Positions 26,564 through 36,883 of a DNA stretch of 64,000 nt are shown piece by piece (position 1 is the stretch's first letter; each line of letters opens with the position of its first letter). The stretch comes from CAYOKT01 sp964404605 (GTDB lineage: Bacteria > Electryoneota > Electryoneia > Electryoneales > Electryoneaceae). The notes beneath the pieces were generated by a model. The model was not told the DNA's origin. It was given only the letters and a program-made list of their open reading frames with translations, and did not search any database. Where the stretch lies: the NCBI GenBank assembly GCA_964404605.1, contig CAYOKT010000003.1, positions 10,554 to 74,553 of the forward strand. Direction: 5' to 3'. A program made the position numbers and the translations under genes.

Positions 26564-27152
26564 CAAGTCACCTCATCGCTCTGATCACTTCAACCGGATG
26601 AAAACCGCCAGCCCCGGGCGACATCCCCGAAATGTAATAGCTGGAGGGAGCGCTGGACAGGCTCTTCACCCTCGCCGGCCCCACCGACGGGCGGCCGGCG
26701 CGGGACGGACCGGACCCGCCCTCCCTCCGGTTGTCTTCCCCGCCGGCGGCACGCCTTGCATGGGACGATGCGGGGCGCTGGGAACACCTCAGATCCAGGT
26801 GAATCGAGCCGACAGGCAGCCGGGCGGGAAATATACTCGATTCCCTTGGAACGGCGAGGAAAGCCCGGCGAGCCGGGGGGCCGGCTTCCCTGTTCACGAG
26901 GGGCATTATGCAATTATGCCCTGTTATCATACCTTTACAAGGGTTTTCCTCGTGACCGCCATCGGGAGGTGGACAAGCTCGGGGGAGCCCGGGTGCCGTG
27001 TCTGTGGCGAATGATCCACCACGGGATTCTCCGAAGACAGCGTTTAAGTTGCGCGGGATTTCTTTTTTTCCGATTTTCACAACTTGATTATTGGATGATA
27101 CACGCGGTTGCCGCGTTGATTCCCTTCAAATTGTATAGGGAATGGTTGAATC
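26564..27152. other. Divergent regulatory region between efflux operon and sensor kinase
   Basis: No gene is evident in these 589 bases. The right half is notably A+T-rich. It contains GGGCAT..ATGCCC (26901-26921) and the dyad ACGCGG-ttg-CCGCGT (27102-27116, about 36 bp before the kinase start), either of which could be an operator. A TATACT lies near 26831. I cannot assign a promoter with confidence to either direction. Confidence 0.5.
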
Positions 27153-29540
27153 ATGTCCCATCGTTCTGTCTTTTCATATACAGGTTTGTTTTCCCGTAAG
27201 CTCTTGTTGCCACTCCTGTTGATGGTGGGAACCTTGGCTGTCAGCATCTCCATCTGGTTGTGGCTGGAAGGGAAGGACCGGCTCCGTGTGCGGACCATCA
27301 CCCGGGTGACCGCCGAGCAGCTCTCCCTGCGGCTGCAGGCGTGGGTCGACTCGAGAATCCAGGTAATGCAATACCTGGCGGAGAGTGTGCCCCCGGTTAC
27401 CGGCTCCGAGGAGGCGTACCGGGCCGCGGCCCTCGCGATCCTGGCGGATTACGGCGGTTTCCAGGCGATGAACTGGATCGATGATCACCACGTGATTCGA
27501 GTGATCGTCCCGAGGGAGGGAAACGAGACCGCCCTGGGCAAGGACCTCTTCGCGCACCCGTTTCCCCAGGTCCGTGAAACCATCCAGGAGGTGATCCGCC
27601 GGAACCGCCTGCTGAGAACCCCGAGAATCGAGCTGCTCCAGGGGGGAGCCGGGTTTGCCACCTATCTGCCCATCCGTGATTCGCAGGGGAAGCTGCTGGG
27701 CTTTGTCAACGGGGTGTTTCGCATCAACGATTTGGTGAACACCTGCTTCGCCGAACCGGAGCTGCGGAAAAACTTCGACTTTCGTTTCCGGGAGTCCGGC
27801 GGCGAGGTCATCTATTCCCATGGACCGGAGCGCGACGGTCGTTCGGACCGGTTCCTGCAGCGGGTCGAGGTGAGAGTGGTCGACAAACCCTGGACCCTGG
27901 AGATCGCTCCCTCCCCTGTCTACCTCGCCTCCCTGGAGAGCGTGGGCGGCAAGGTCTTCCTGGCGGGTGGGATTCTCGGCGCACTCCTCCTTTTTCTGCT
28001 CTCCCGGATGGTTCTGACTCGGCAGCAGGAGCTGGTCGCCAGCGAAAAGAGGTACCGCCTGCTCTTCGAGGGGTCGCGCGATCCGATCTACCTGTCCACC
28101 CTCGAGGGCAGGTTCCTCGCCGTGAATCCCGCGATGGTCGACCTCTTCGGCTTCACGCGTGAAGAGCTGCTGCAGGTCGACATCGCCGCCCTCTATGAAA
28201 ACCCGGAAGACCGCAGGCTGTTCCTCCGGGAGGTCCTGGAGAAGCGCCATATCGTCGATCATGAAGTTGTTCTCAAGAAGAAGGACGGCGGAAAGATCAT
28301 CTGCCAGATCACGGCATCGCTGCGTGTCGCTTTCGATGGGAAGGTCATCGGGATCCAGGGCATCATTCGGGACATCACGGAGAAACGGGAGCTGGAGCAG
28401 CAGCTTATCCAGGCGCAGAAACTGGAGGCGATCGGGCGCCTCGCCGGGGGAATCGCCCATGATTTCAACAATCTCCTGACGGCGATCATGGGCAACGCCT
28501 CCCTGGCGATGATGCATTTGCCGCCCGGGAATCCTCTCGAGAAGAACCTCAAGGAGATCTCGAAAACCGTCGAGAGGGCCTCTGCGCTGACCCGGCAGCT
28601 CCTCGCTTTCAGCCGAAAACAGATCATCGACCCGAAGAATATGAATCTGAACCGCACGCTCGAGAAAATGCGGGAGATGCTGGTTAGCATCAGCGGAGAG
28701 GACATCCGGCTGGAGATGGATCTCGACCCGGAACTCGGTGTCGTCTACATGGATCCCTCGCAGATTGAGCAGGTGGTCTTGAACCTCGTTGTGAACGCCC
28801 GCGATTCCATGCAGGAGGGGGGCAGCCTGACGATCCGGACGGCGAATGTGACACCCGGCGGCGAGGAGATCGGTTCTCTCGCCGGGGAGGGGGTGAGGGA
28901 CTGGGTGCTCCTGTCGGTCTCGGACACGGGATGCGGCATCAGCGAGGAGATACGGCCCCGGATCTTCGAACCGTTCTTCACCACGAAGGATGAGACCAGG
29001 GGGACCGGGCTCGGGCTCTCGACCGTGTATGGCATCATTCGGCAGAACGGGGGGACGATCACGGTCGAGAGCGCGGTCGACCGGGGGACCACGTTCAAGA
29101 TCTACCTGCCGCGGGTCGAGGAGTCGGCCGCCGATCCCGGCAAGATCCCGGAGAGCGAACTCCCCTCCGGGAAAGGCGAGTCGGTCCTGGTCGTGGAAGA
29201 CGATGACGCCGTGAGGGAGATGACGGCCGATACGCTGCGGGTGTTGGGATACAGGGTGACCGCGGCCGAAAATGCGGAGAAGGCTCTCGGTCTCTTCGAG
29301 GAGCGGGACGGGGGGTTCGACCTCGTGCTGTCCGATGTCGTCATGCCGGGCATGAACGGGCCGAAGATGGTCGCCGCGATCCTCGAAAAAAACCCGGACA
29401 TGAAAATCCTCTACATGTCCGGCTATGCGGAAAACACCATCATGAAACATGGTGTCCCCAAGCAGGGGATGCATTTCCTCTCCAAGCCGTTTCGCTCGGG
29501 GGAGCTGGCCGCAAAAGTGCGCGAGATACTCGACTCTTGA
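27153..29540 (+). CDS. Membrane hybrid sensor histidine kinase (CHASE-like, PAS, HisKA, HATPase, receiver)
   Basis: A 795-residue hybrid kinase. Two membrane helices (about 17-38 and 267-287) flank a periplasmic CHASE-like sensor domain of about 225 residues. Then come a PAS domain (about 298-415), a dimerisation domain with the phospho-accepting His436 in GGIAHDFNN, an ATPase domain with N box NLVVNARDSM, G1 DTGCGI and G2 GTGLGLS, and a receiver domain with the phospho-acceptor Asp728 in LVLSDVVMPGMNG. No response-regulator or DNA-binding gene is adjacent, so its output must be elsewhere or through its own receiver. It is transcribed divergently from the efflux operon, which is a possible target. 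Confidence 0.93.
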   Translation: MSHRSVFSYTGLFSRKLLLPLLLMVGTLAVSISIWLWLEGKDRLRVRTITRVTAEQLSLRLQAWVDSRIQVMQYLAESVPPVTGSEEAYRAAALAILADYGGFQAMNWIDDHHVIRVIVPREGNETALGKDLFAHPFPQVRETIQEVIRRNRLLRTPRIELLQGGAGFATYLPIRDSQGKLLGFVNGVFRINDLVNTCFAEPELRKNFDFRFRESGGEVIYSHGPERDGRSDRFLQRVEVRVVDKPWTLEIAPSPVYLASLESVGGKVFLAGGILGALLLFLLSRMVLTRQQELVASEKRYRLLFEGSRDPIYLSTLEGRFLAVNPAMVDLFGFTREELLQVDIAALYENPEDRRLFLREVLEKRHIVDHEVVLKKKDGGKIICQITASLRVAFDGKVIGIQGIIRDITEKRELEQQLIQAQKLEAIGRLAGGIAHDFNNLLTAIMGNASLAMMHLPPGNPLEKNLKEISKTVERASALTRQLLAFSRKQIIDPKNMNLNRTLEKMREMLVSISGEDIRLEMDLDPELGVVYMDPSQIEQVVLNLVVNARDSMQEGGSLTIRTANVTPGGEEIGSLAGEGVRDWVLLSVSDTGCGISEEIRPRIFEPFFTTKDETRGTGLGLSTVYGIIRQNGGTITVESAVDRGTTFKIYLPRVEESAADPGKIPESELPSGKGESVLVVEDDDAVREMTADTLRVLGYRVTAAENAEKALGLFEERDGGFDLVLSDVVMPGMNGPKMVAAILEKNPDMKILYMSGYAENTIMKHGVPKQGMHFLSKPFRSGELAAKVREILDS

Positions 29541-30021
29541 TCCCCTTCAGGCCGGGCGGTCCGGCGGGCGGCCGCGTTTCCCGCGGGGACGGAATGGAAG
29601 ACCGCCTCTTCCGCCCGGTTCGCCCCTCCCGGATGCACGCCTGTCGAGGCTCATGGAAGGGTTACGGAGGAGGAAGCGGATGGCTCGTGAGCCACGCCGC
29701 ATGGCTTGGCTCACAGGGGGCTCGCTCCGGGGGAGAGGATTTGTTACTTTTCACACTTCAAACTATGTGAGGGCTCCCGTTCCCTGGTGAACCGGTCCAC
29801 CGGGATCGAATCACAGCCTGACGTTCCGTTCGTAACCTCCTGCCTGCGAGAGAGAGCGGGATGCCGGGGGAGAGATCTGCTTCCTTCCCCGGTGACTCAA
29901 ATGACCTGCCGGCTTGAGCCGGAGTGAGTGACAGGGAGCGATGCGGGTTCCGCCCGCAGGCTTCGCGGGGAGGCTCATTCGCTCTCCGCATCACCTGAAT
30001 GGCGGGTATCGAGGAGTCGCG
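29541..30021 (+). other. Intergenic region upstream of the secreted-protein cluster
   Basis: The 481 bases between the kinase and the first secreted protein hold no convincing gene. They include small hairpins (GGCTC-gt-GAGCC near 29682; CCGGCT-tg-AGCCGG near 29909) and an A+T-rich pocket TTGTTACTTTTCACACTTCA at 29741-29760 that resembles a Bacteroidota-type -7 box (TAnnTTTG). A promoter for the downstream cluster is plausible here. Confidence 0.45.
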
Positions 30022-32469
30022 ATGTTGGCACGACCGCCGAGTGGTGTCGGCGTTCCCCGAAGCACGGCGCTGAGGAGGAGGGCACGGGTGGGTCTCGTGC
30101 TGGTGGTGCTGTTCGCCCTCGCTGCGGCGTCGGGAGCGCGCCCCCGGCCCCAGCCCGAGCGCCGCACCGCTGTCGACGACTACTGGCACTACACCAGCGT
30201 CGGCAACATGGGACTCACCGTCACCAACTTCGGCATCCTCGGACACGGCTACAACACCCCGGACCGTCCTTCGGCCACCTACAAGTACCGCGGAGGCCTG
30301 CCGCGGGAGGTCATCGAGCACTTCAGCTACGCCGGAATCTGGATCGGCGGCAAGAAGAACGGGGTGAAGCACGTCTCGACCGGGATCTTCGACGGGGTTT
30401 TCGCCTTCGAGGACGGCGGCTGGGAGTTCACCTCCTCGAAGACCGACCGCATCCGCTGGAACCCCATCTTCCACCACCTGAACCGGATCGACCGCCGTTT
30501 CGATTTTTCCCGGGTCGATGCCGACAGCATCGTCGTCTTCGGCGGGGCGATGAACGCGCCCATCGAGAACGGCATCATCCAGTTCGAATCGGACACCTGG
30601 GACACGCTGGTCACGAAGAGTTCGATCTCGGACGCCTCCGCCGGCAGCGAGTACGCCCCCTACGCCCGCCTGTTCGACCCCAACGCGATCAGCGACCAGG
30701 ACCTCGTCTGTTCCTACACCGACACCAACACCGTCGTCCCCGGCACCGGGATCACCATTCCCAACCACACCCCCCTCGGGGTGCATATCTACCAGGAAGC
30801 GTACGCCTGGAACGACCCCTTCGCCGATGCGTTCGTCATCCTCAACTACACGGTGACCAACATCCCCACGGGGTGGGAGATCGCCGAAGAGGACACCACC
30901 GTCAACTATTCCGGCCTCGTCTCGGTGGACTATGCCGCCGGGGACACCATCTGGAAGGGCGCGGTCATCGAGGACCCCTATTTCGGCATGTGGGTGGACG
31001 CCTCGGTGGGCAACATGAACTACACCAACAGCTACAACCCCCAGGGCGGGCCGGGCGGCCGCTGGAACTGGTATGACAACCTGAACGACTATGTCGACGT
31101 GGACCCGGAGACCGGCGATTCCCTGCGCATGGGCATCCAGTACGACTATGACGGCGACGCCGGGTGGGCCCAGAGCTACCTCGGGGTCAAGATGCTCGGT
31201 GCCGAGCCGCGGTCGGAGGACTGGCAGGTCAACTACCACCAGTGGGTCTGGACCGGGAGCGACGAGAGCCAGAACTTCCCCATGCCCCAGGACGAGGAGC
31301 AGCGGTACGACTACATGGGGGAGCACCGGGAGTACACCGGCGGCCTGCCGAGCACGGAGGACCGGCAGAACTCCTGGATGATCTTCCTCTCCTGCGGTCC
31401 GATGCCGAATCTCGCGCCGGGCCAGAGGTTCAACGTCGCCATCGCCGTGGTCTGCGGGTTGTGGAACGGCGGCGGCCCCGACAGCCGGGAGCGCCGCGAC
31501 AACCTGTATCGGAACGCCACCTGGGCGCAGATCGCCTACAACGGCGAAGACCGCAACGGCAACGGGATCCTCGACCCGGGCGAGGACCTGGACGGGGACG
31601 GTCGGATCACCCGGTACATCCTGCCCTCCGCGCCGCCCGCCCCCTCGCTGTTCGTCGTCCCCGCCGACCGCGAGGTGACGCTCTACTGGAACGACATCGC
31701 CGAGTACACCATCGACCCGATCACCAACAAGCGCGACTTCGAGGGGTACCGCATCTACGGCGCCCCGAAGACGGAGGCCCTGCGCGACAGCGTGGAGTGG
31801 ACCCTGCTGGCCGATTATGACATCGACTACGACATCGACACCACGGACGGGGACAACATCCCCATCGGGCTGAACACGAGTCTCGACTCGATCCGCCTCG
31901 ACGAACCGCTCGAGATCGAGGGCGTTGAAGTGCAGTACCGCTGGGTGAACTCGGGGCTGAAGAACGGCTGGCCGCGGGAACTCTACTACGCTGTCACCTC
32001 CTACGACCGCGGCGACCCGGCGAACAACCTGCCCAGCCTGGAGTCGCCCCGCAGCGCCAACCGCGTCTACGCGTTCCCGGGCACGCCGCCGACGCAGCCG
32101 GGGGACGTGCGCATCGGGGTATATCCCAACCCCTATATCGGGCATGCCCGCTGGGACGGCGCCACGGCGAGGGAGCGGCTGATCTGGTTCCGTTACCTCC
32201 CGGCCGACTGCGAAGTGAGCATCTTCACCCTCGCGGGCGAGCGGGTGGACCGTTTCGAGCACCATGCCGCGACCTATACCGGAGGCGATGTCGAGGCGAT
32301 CGGCGCCGGGGCACGCCCCGGAGAGCGGCGCGTCTTCAGCGGCGGGGAGCACGCCTGGGACCTCCTCAGCGACGATGACCAGGAGGTCGCGACCGGGCTA
32401 TATATCTTCACCGTGAAGGATCTCCGCACCGGCGAGGTGAAAACGGGTAAATTCCTGGTGATCAAGTGA
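30022..32469 (+). CDS. Large secreted protein with FlgD-like/type IX C-terminal domain
   Basis: An 815-residue exported protein. The ATG at 30022 is chosen for GAGGAG six bases upstream and the signal peptide that follows (VGLVLVVLFALAAASGA). The body is rich in Asp, Tyr, Trp and Gly and has no enzyme signature that I recognise. It contains calcium-loop-like segments (DRNGNGILDPGEDLDGDGR) and a fibronectin-like region with VTLYWNDIAEYTID. The last 100 residues begin GVYPNPYIGHARWDG and end with TGLYIFTVKDL and a Lys-rich strand, the sorting-type domain of FCB secreted proteins. The stop overlaps the phosphatase start (GTGA). It is likely exposed on the cell surface. Confidence 0.8.
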   Translation: MLARPPSGVGVPRSTALRRRARVGLVLVVLFALAAASGARPRPQPERRTAVDDYWHYTSVGNMGLTVTNFGILGHGYNTPDRPSATYKYRGGLPREVIEHFSYAGIWIGGKKNGVKHVSTGIFDGVFAFEDGGWEFTSSKTDRIRWNPIFHHLNRIDRRFDFSRVDADSIVVFGGAMNAPIENGIIQFESDTWDTLVTKSSISDASAGSEYAPYARLFDPNAISDQDLVCSYTDTNTVVPGTGITIPNHTPLGVHIYQEAYAWNDPFADAFVILNYTVTNIPTGWEIAEEDTTVNYSGLVSVDYAAGDTIWKGAVIEDPYFGMWVDASVGNMNYTNSYNPQGGPGGRWNWYDNLNDYVDVDPETGDSLRMGIQYDYDGDAGWAQSYLGVKMLGAEPRSEDWQVNYHQWVWTGSDESQNFPMPQDEEQRYDYMGEHREYTGGLPSTEDRQNSWMIFLSCGPMPNLAPGQRFNVAIAVVCGLWNGGGPDSRERRDNLYRNATWAQIAYNGEDRNGNGILDPGEDLDGDGRITRYILPSAPPAPSLFVVPADREVTLYWNDIAEYTIDPITNKRDFEGYRIYGAPKTEALRDSVEWTLLADYDIDYDIDTTDGDNIPIGLNTSLDSIRLDEPLEIEGVEVQYRWVNSGLKNGWPRELYYAVTSYDRGDPANNLPSLESPRSANRVYAFPGTPPTQPGDVRIGVYPNPYIGHARWDGATARERLIWFRYLPADCEVSIFTLAGERVDRFEHHAATYTGGDVEAIGAGARPGERRVFSGGEHAWDLLSDDDQEVATGLYIFTVKDLRTGEVKTGKFLVIK

Positions 32470-33743
32470 CGAGAGCGAAAACCGGCGCGGCCCGTTGCGG
32501 GCCTGGGAGCACCTCCGGCGGCGGGGCGGGATTCCCGCACGGCGTGGTGTTCGTCGCGCTGCTCCTCGTCGTCCTGCTGCCCGTCGCTCTCTTCGCCGGT
32601 GGGTTCGCGGACGCCGTGCGGGGCTATGTCCCCCTCGAGGACTCCCGGCGCTACATGGACCAGCCCGAAGGCGCGGTGCGCAATGTCATCCTCCTCATCG
32701 GGGACGGCATGGGGCTCGGCCACATCACCCTCAGCCAGTATGCCGCCGTGGGGCCGGAGGGCAGGTTGTACATCGAGGCCATGCCGGTCGCCGGGTTGGT
32801 GACGACCAACGCGGCCGATGAGCTGATCACCGATTCCGGCGCCTCCGCGACGGCGATGGCCACGGGGCGCAAGACGAACAACGGCTGGATCTCCATCGCC
32901 CCGGACGGCGACACCCTGGCGACCGTGCTCGAGATGGCGCGGGAGGCCGGCATGGGCACGGGAATCGTCGTCACCTGTTCCGTGACCCACGCCACCCCGG
33001 CCTGCTTCGCCGCGCACCAGAGGTCCCGGGCGTGGGAGACGCGCATCGCGGAGGACCTCGCGGCGAGCGGGGTGGATGTCCTCCTCGGCGCCGGCTGGAA
33101 GTACTTCCGCCCCGCGGGCTTTCCGGGTTCGGTGAGGGCGGATGACCGGGACCTCCTCCGTGAGATGGGGGAGAGGGGATACGCCCGGGTGAGCACACGC
33201 GCGCAACTCCTCGCGGTGGACCGTGCGCCCGTGGTCGGGCTCTTCGCCGAGGAGGCGATGACCACCCACCCTCCCGAGCCGAGCCTCTCGGAGATGACCC
33301 AAAAGGCGATTACTCTCCTGCAAAAGAATGAAAGCGGCTTTTTCCTGATGGTCGAGGGAAGCCAGATTGACTGGGCGGCGCACGAGCACGACGCCGCCGG
33401 GGTGGTCCGCCAGACCCTGCAGTTCGACCTCGCGGTGCGCGATGCACTGGAATTCGCCCGCGGGGACGGCCGGACGCTGGTACTTGTCACCGCGGACCAT
33501 GAGACCGGCGGGCTCGAGGTCGTCGGGGGCGGCCGGGACGGGTCCGGCCTCGAAATCGCTTGGGCGACCGGCGGCCACACGCCGTTGCCCGTCCCCATAT
33601 TTGCTTACGGTCCCGGCGCGGAAAAATTCGGCCGGATGATCGACGATACGGACATCGCCCGGGAGATCATGCGGGCGCTCGGCTTTGTAGCCCATGCATC
33701 CCGCGAGATTCACCCGGAGGAAAAGGCTGTTTCAGGGGGATGA
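32466..33743 (+). CDS. Alkaline phosphatase
   Basis: A 425-residue PhoA-superfamily phosphomonoesterase, secreted or membrane-anchored through the N-terminal hydrophobic segment (VVFVALLLVVLLPVALFAGG). Metal and catalytic motifs are in the PhoA order: LLIGDGMGLGH, TDSGASATAMATG with nucleophile Ser124, VEGSQIDWAAH, VTADHETGG and GGHT. It lacks the crown insertions of larger family members. The GTG start overlaps the preceding stop by four bases, so it is probably cotranslated with the secreted protein. It would release phosphate from organic esters outside the cytoplasm. Confidence 0.93.
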   Translation: MTRAKTGAARCGPGSTSGGGAGFPHGVVFVALLLVVLLPVALFAGGFADAVRGYVPLEDSRRYMDQPEGAVRNVILLIGDGMGLGHITLSQYAAVGPEGRLYIEAMPVAGLVTTNAADELITDSGASATAMATGRKTNNGWISIAPDGDTLATVLEMAREAGMGTGIVVTCSVTHATPACFAAHQRSRAWETRIAEDLAASGVDVLLGAGWKYFRPAGFPGSVRADDRDLLREMGERGYARVSTRAQLLAVDRAPVVGLFAEEAMTTHPPEPSLSEMTQKAITLLQKNESGFFLMVEGSQIDWAAHEHDAAGVVRQTLQFDLAVRDALEFARGDGRTLVLVTADHETGGLEVVGGGRDGSGLEIAWATGGHTPLPVPIFAYGPGAEKFGRMIDDTDIAREIMRALGFVAHASREIHPEEKAVSGG

Positions 33744-33858
33744 AACCCGGCACTGTGCCGGATAAACATTCGAGGATGCAGAGGATCAAGAAGAAGGGGA
33801 CGGCTCCCCGTTCCGGGGGACGTCGAAACGTTGAGGAGAGTTCGGGAGGACAGGAAAA

Positions 33859-36612
33859 ATGCGAAGAGGTTTGATACTGTTTATCGCGCTGCTTCTGCTC
33901 GCCCCCGCGGCATGGGCGCAGATTACCGCGATCAGCGACATCCAGACGGTCCCTGATCCGGAAGCGGATGACGCCAGTCCACTGGTCGGTCAGACGGTGA
34001 CCATCCAGGGCTGGGTCACCTTCGAGTCGATGTCGATGGGAGGCAACAAGTTTTATGTTGCCGATGCGCCGGGGGCCTGGAGCGGCATCTACGTGTACAC
34101 CGGCGACACCGATTACGAACTCGGCTTCGGCTGGGAGGTCGAGGTTACCGGTGAGGTGACCGAGTATTACGGCCTGACCGAGTTCGACGCCAGCGCCGGC
34201 ACGGTCACCGTACTCAGCGACTCGGTCGATTGGACCAACCTGCCGGCTGCCGTGGCTTACACGGATGTGACTCTCGCCGAGTTGCAGACCGTGGCCGGCG
34301 CCGAGCCGTACGAGAGCGTGCTGATCAGGATCTCCGACCCCGGCCTGAACTGCGTCGAGGCCCCGAACAACTTCGGCGAGTGGGACATCGGTGACGGAAC
34401 CAACAGCGTCGCGGTGGACAACCCCGCCGACGCCGTATTCGGCTACTATTTCGACCCCGTCGTCGACATGCCGTTCGAGTATGTGCAGGGTGTGTTGAAC
34501 TACACCTACTCCGAGTACAAGATCCTGCCGGAGATCGCGCACGACCTGAAGGTCGCCGAGGACCCGGACAGCGGCTGGTACACCCCGATCTGGTGGTTCC
34601 AGCAGGTCCGCCCGATGGACATGGCTCCGGTGGAGGATGCCAACGGCACATGGGCGGCTCGCGACGAGTCCTACTCCAGCTCGGCCCGGTATGACGGCCA
34701 GGTGGACCCGGACACGGTGACGATTCACGGCATCGTGACCATGCCCTCCGGTCTCTCCTACGCCGGCGCCGGGGTCAAGTTCATCTTCTCCGATTATGAC
34801 ACCCCGCTGGAGGGCGCCCCGTGGAGCGCGGTGCTCTCCTATGACCCCGACTCGACCACCTTCCCGCAGCTCTTCGTGGGAGATGAAATCGTCGTCACCG
34901 GGTATATTTCCGAGTACAACACCAGCCAGTCGAACATGACTGAGCTCTTCGTCACCGAGCCGGTGCAGTTCCTCTCCCCGGCGAACCCGGTGCCGGAGCC
35001 GGTCCCGTTGACCACGGCGGAGGTTCGCGATCCGCAGATCGTCGAGCAGTACGGCACCGTGTTCATCAAGGTGTACAACAGCTCTGTGACCAACGACAAC
35101 CTGAACTTCGAGCTGTTCGCGATCGACGATGACCTCGGTGATGATGTCTTCTCCGCGCTGGTGGACGACGATTCCGACTCGATGACCGGCTACCAGGTTC
35201 CGCCCATCGGCACCCTGATCGACAGCCTGTGGGGCTGGATCTATCACCACTACGGCTCGATGGACCCGGCCACGGAGTTCGACTGGGCGTACAAGATTGA
35301 ACCGCTGTACCCGGCGGATATCGTCATCGGCGAGGGCCCGCCCAACTTCCTCAGCGTCGCACGCGACCCCGGCACCCCGGGCGCGGACGAAGTGGTGACG
35401 GTGGATGCGAGCATTTCGGACAACAGCGCCGTGATCTCCGCATCGATCATGTATCGCATCGCGGACGGCGACTGGCAGGAAGCGGCGATGACGAACGTCG
35501 GCGGCATCGACTGGGAGGGCGAGATTCCCGCCCAGCCCGCCGGTACCGACATCTGGTACTACCTCGTCGCCGAGGACGACAACAGCACCACGACCACCTC
35601 GCCGTCGGACATCGAAACGGAGCTGTACGGCTATGTCACCAACGGCACGGACCTCACCATCCAGGATGTCCAGTACACCGTCTTCGAGTACGGCCCGAGC
35701 CGGTATGAAGGTTACCAGGTGACGGTCAGCGGTGTTGTCACGGACCTCGCGGTCAACGCCGCGGAGTTCGGGAACTCCACCTACGGGAACTGCTACTTCA
35801 TCCAGACCGGCACCGATGCTCCGTTCAGCGGCCTCGCGGTGATGATCCCGGAAGGGATCGCGACTCCCGCGATGGGCGACGAGATCACGGTGACCGGCAC
35901 GATCGACGAGAGTGGTGAAGGCGACTGGAACTTCAAGTGGGGCAACCTCACCCGGATGGTGGATGTGATCGGCGCCACGATCGATGCCAGCGGCCAGAGC
36001 TACGAGACCTACGATGTCACCTGCGCGGAGGTGAACGCCGCCCTCGAGTCCTACGAGAGCGTGGTGGTCAAGTTCACCGATGCGGAGATCACCTCGGTCA
36101 ACTCGTACGACTGGACTTTCACCGACGCTTCCGGCGAGACCATGCTGCTGGATGACGACATGCTCCCGGACGGCGACCCGGCGCTCGACCTCCTGGATGC
36201 GGCGGACGTGGGAACCACGTTCGACATCGTCCAGGGTGTTCTCGTCTACACCTTCGGTTCGTGGAAGGTCGAACTCCGCGACCAGGGTGACCTCGGGGTG
36301 GAGGGTGTGAGCGACGAGGCGGCTACCCTGCCGACCGAGTTCGCCCTCGAGCAGAACTACCCGAACCCGTTCAACCCGTCCACCACCATCAGCTATGCCG
36401 TGCCGGTGGCGGGGAACGTGAAGGTTCTCGTCTACAACCATCTCGGCCAGCTCGTGCGTACCCTTGTCGATGCCGATCAGCGCGCGGGAAGCTACTCGGT
36501 CTACTGGAACGGCCGGAATGAGGCCGACGCTCCGGTGGCTTCCGGGACCTACTTCCTCCGCCTGGTGGCCGACAATCGCCAGCTGGTCCGCAAGATGGTG
36601 CTGGTGAAGTAA
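33859..36612 (+). CDS. Secreted multi-OB-fold protein with type IX sorting-type C-terminal domain
   Basis: A 917-residue exported protein with signal peptide LILFIALLLLAPAAWA and GGGAGGACAGG before the ATG. It contains at least three OB-fold-like repeats of the kind attached to secreted nucleases: residues about 20-120 (GQTVTIQGWVTFESM, GWEVEVTGEVTEYYG), about 290-370 (VTIHGIVTMPSG) and about 615-720 (YQVTVSGVVTDL, GDEITVTGTIDESG). I see no nuclease catalytic domain. The C-terminal 90 residues start EFALEQNYPNPFNPSTTISY and end with GTYFLRLV and RKMVLVK, a classic type IX sorting-type domain. The ligand is unknown; nucleic acid or polysaccharide is possible. Confidence 0.82.
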   Translation: MRRGLILFIALLLLAPAAWAQITAISDIQTVPDPEADDASPLVGQTVTIQGWVTFESMSMGGNKFYVADAPGAWSGIYVYTGDTDYELGFGWEVEVTGEVTEYYGLTEFDASAGTVTVLSDSVDWTNLPAAVAYTDVTLAELQTVAGAEPYESVLIRISDPGLNCVEAPNNFGEWDIGDGTNSVAVDNPADAVFGYYFDPVVDMPFEYVQGVLNYTYSEYKILPEIAHDLKVAEDPDSGWYTPIWWFQQVRPMDMAPVEDANGTWAARDESYSSSARYDGQVDPDTVTIHGIVTMPSGLSYAGAGVKFIFSDYDTPLEGAPWSAVLSYDPDSTTFPQLFVGDEIVVTGYISEYNTSQSNMTELFVTEPVQFLSPANPVPEPVPLTTAEVRDPQIVEQYGTVFIKVYNSSVTNDNLNFELFAIDDDLGDDVFSALVDDDSDSMTGYQVPPIGTLIDSLWGWIYHHYGSMDPATEFDWAYKIEPLYPADIVIGEGPPNFLSVARDPGTPGADEVVTVDASISDNSAVISASIMYRIADGDWQEAAMTNVGGIDWEGEIPAQPAGTDIWYYLVAEDDNSTTTTSPSDIETELYGYVTNGTDLTIQDVQYTVFEYGPSRYEGYQVTVSGVVTDLAVNAAEFGNSTYGNCYFIQTGTDAPFSGLAVMIPEGIATPAMGDEITVTGTIDESGEGDWNFKWGNLTRMVDVIGATIDASGQSYETYDVTCAEVNAALESYESVVVKFTDAEITSVNSYDWTFTDASGETMLLDDDMLPDGDPALDLLDAADVGTTFDIVQGVLVYTFGSWKVELRDQGDLGVEGVSDEAATLPTEFALEQNYPNPFNPSTTISYAVPVAGNVKVLVYNHLGQLVRTLVDADQRAGSYSVYWNGRNEADAPVASGTYFLRLVADNRQLVRKMVLVK

Positions 36613-36628
36613 CCATGATTGCACCGCC

Positions 36629-36662
36629 CGGTACCGGCGCCGCGCCTGCGGCGCCGGTACCG
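36629..36662 (+). other. Strong hairpin after the OB-fold gene
   Basis: A perfect 15-bp inverted repeat (CGGTACCGGCGCCGC with loop GCCT) lies 16 bp after the stop codon. No T run follows in either direction, so it is more likely a 3'-end-stabilising or Rho-assisted structure than a classical intrinsic terminator. Confidence 0.6.
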
Positions 36663-36883
36663 CGGCTGTTGCAGGGGAGCCGGCGCTCACCGTTTTCCCG
36701 GTCGAGTGCCGGCGGATATCGAAAAACGGAAGTGTGTAGCTGCCCCCCGAAGTCCGGGCCGTTCGGTCCGGCTCTATGGGAGCGGCAGGCGCGGTCCGCG
36801 CGGTACTCTTTCCGCCGGGTGGGGGGTCGGAGTGCGGGCTCCCGTCCGGGCGGGGGGAAGGGGTGAGTTGTTCAGGGTGTGAG

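Noticed and set aside
29541..30021. A cyclic-di-GMP or cobalamin riboswitch before the secreted-protein cluster
   Set aside because: Small hairpins are present, but I could not match the conserved cores of either class.
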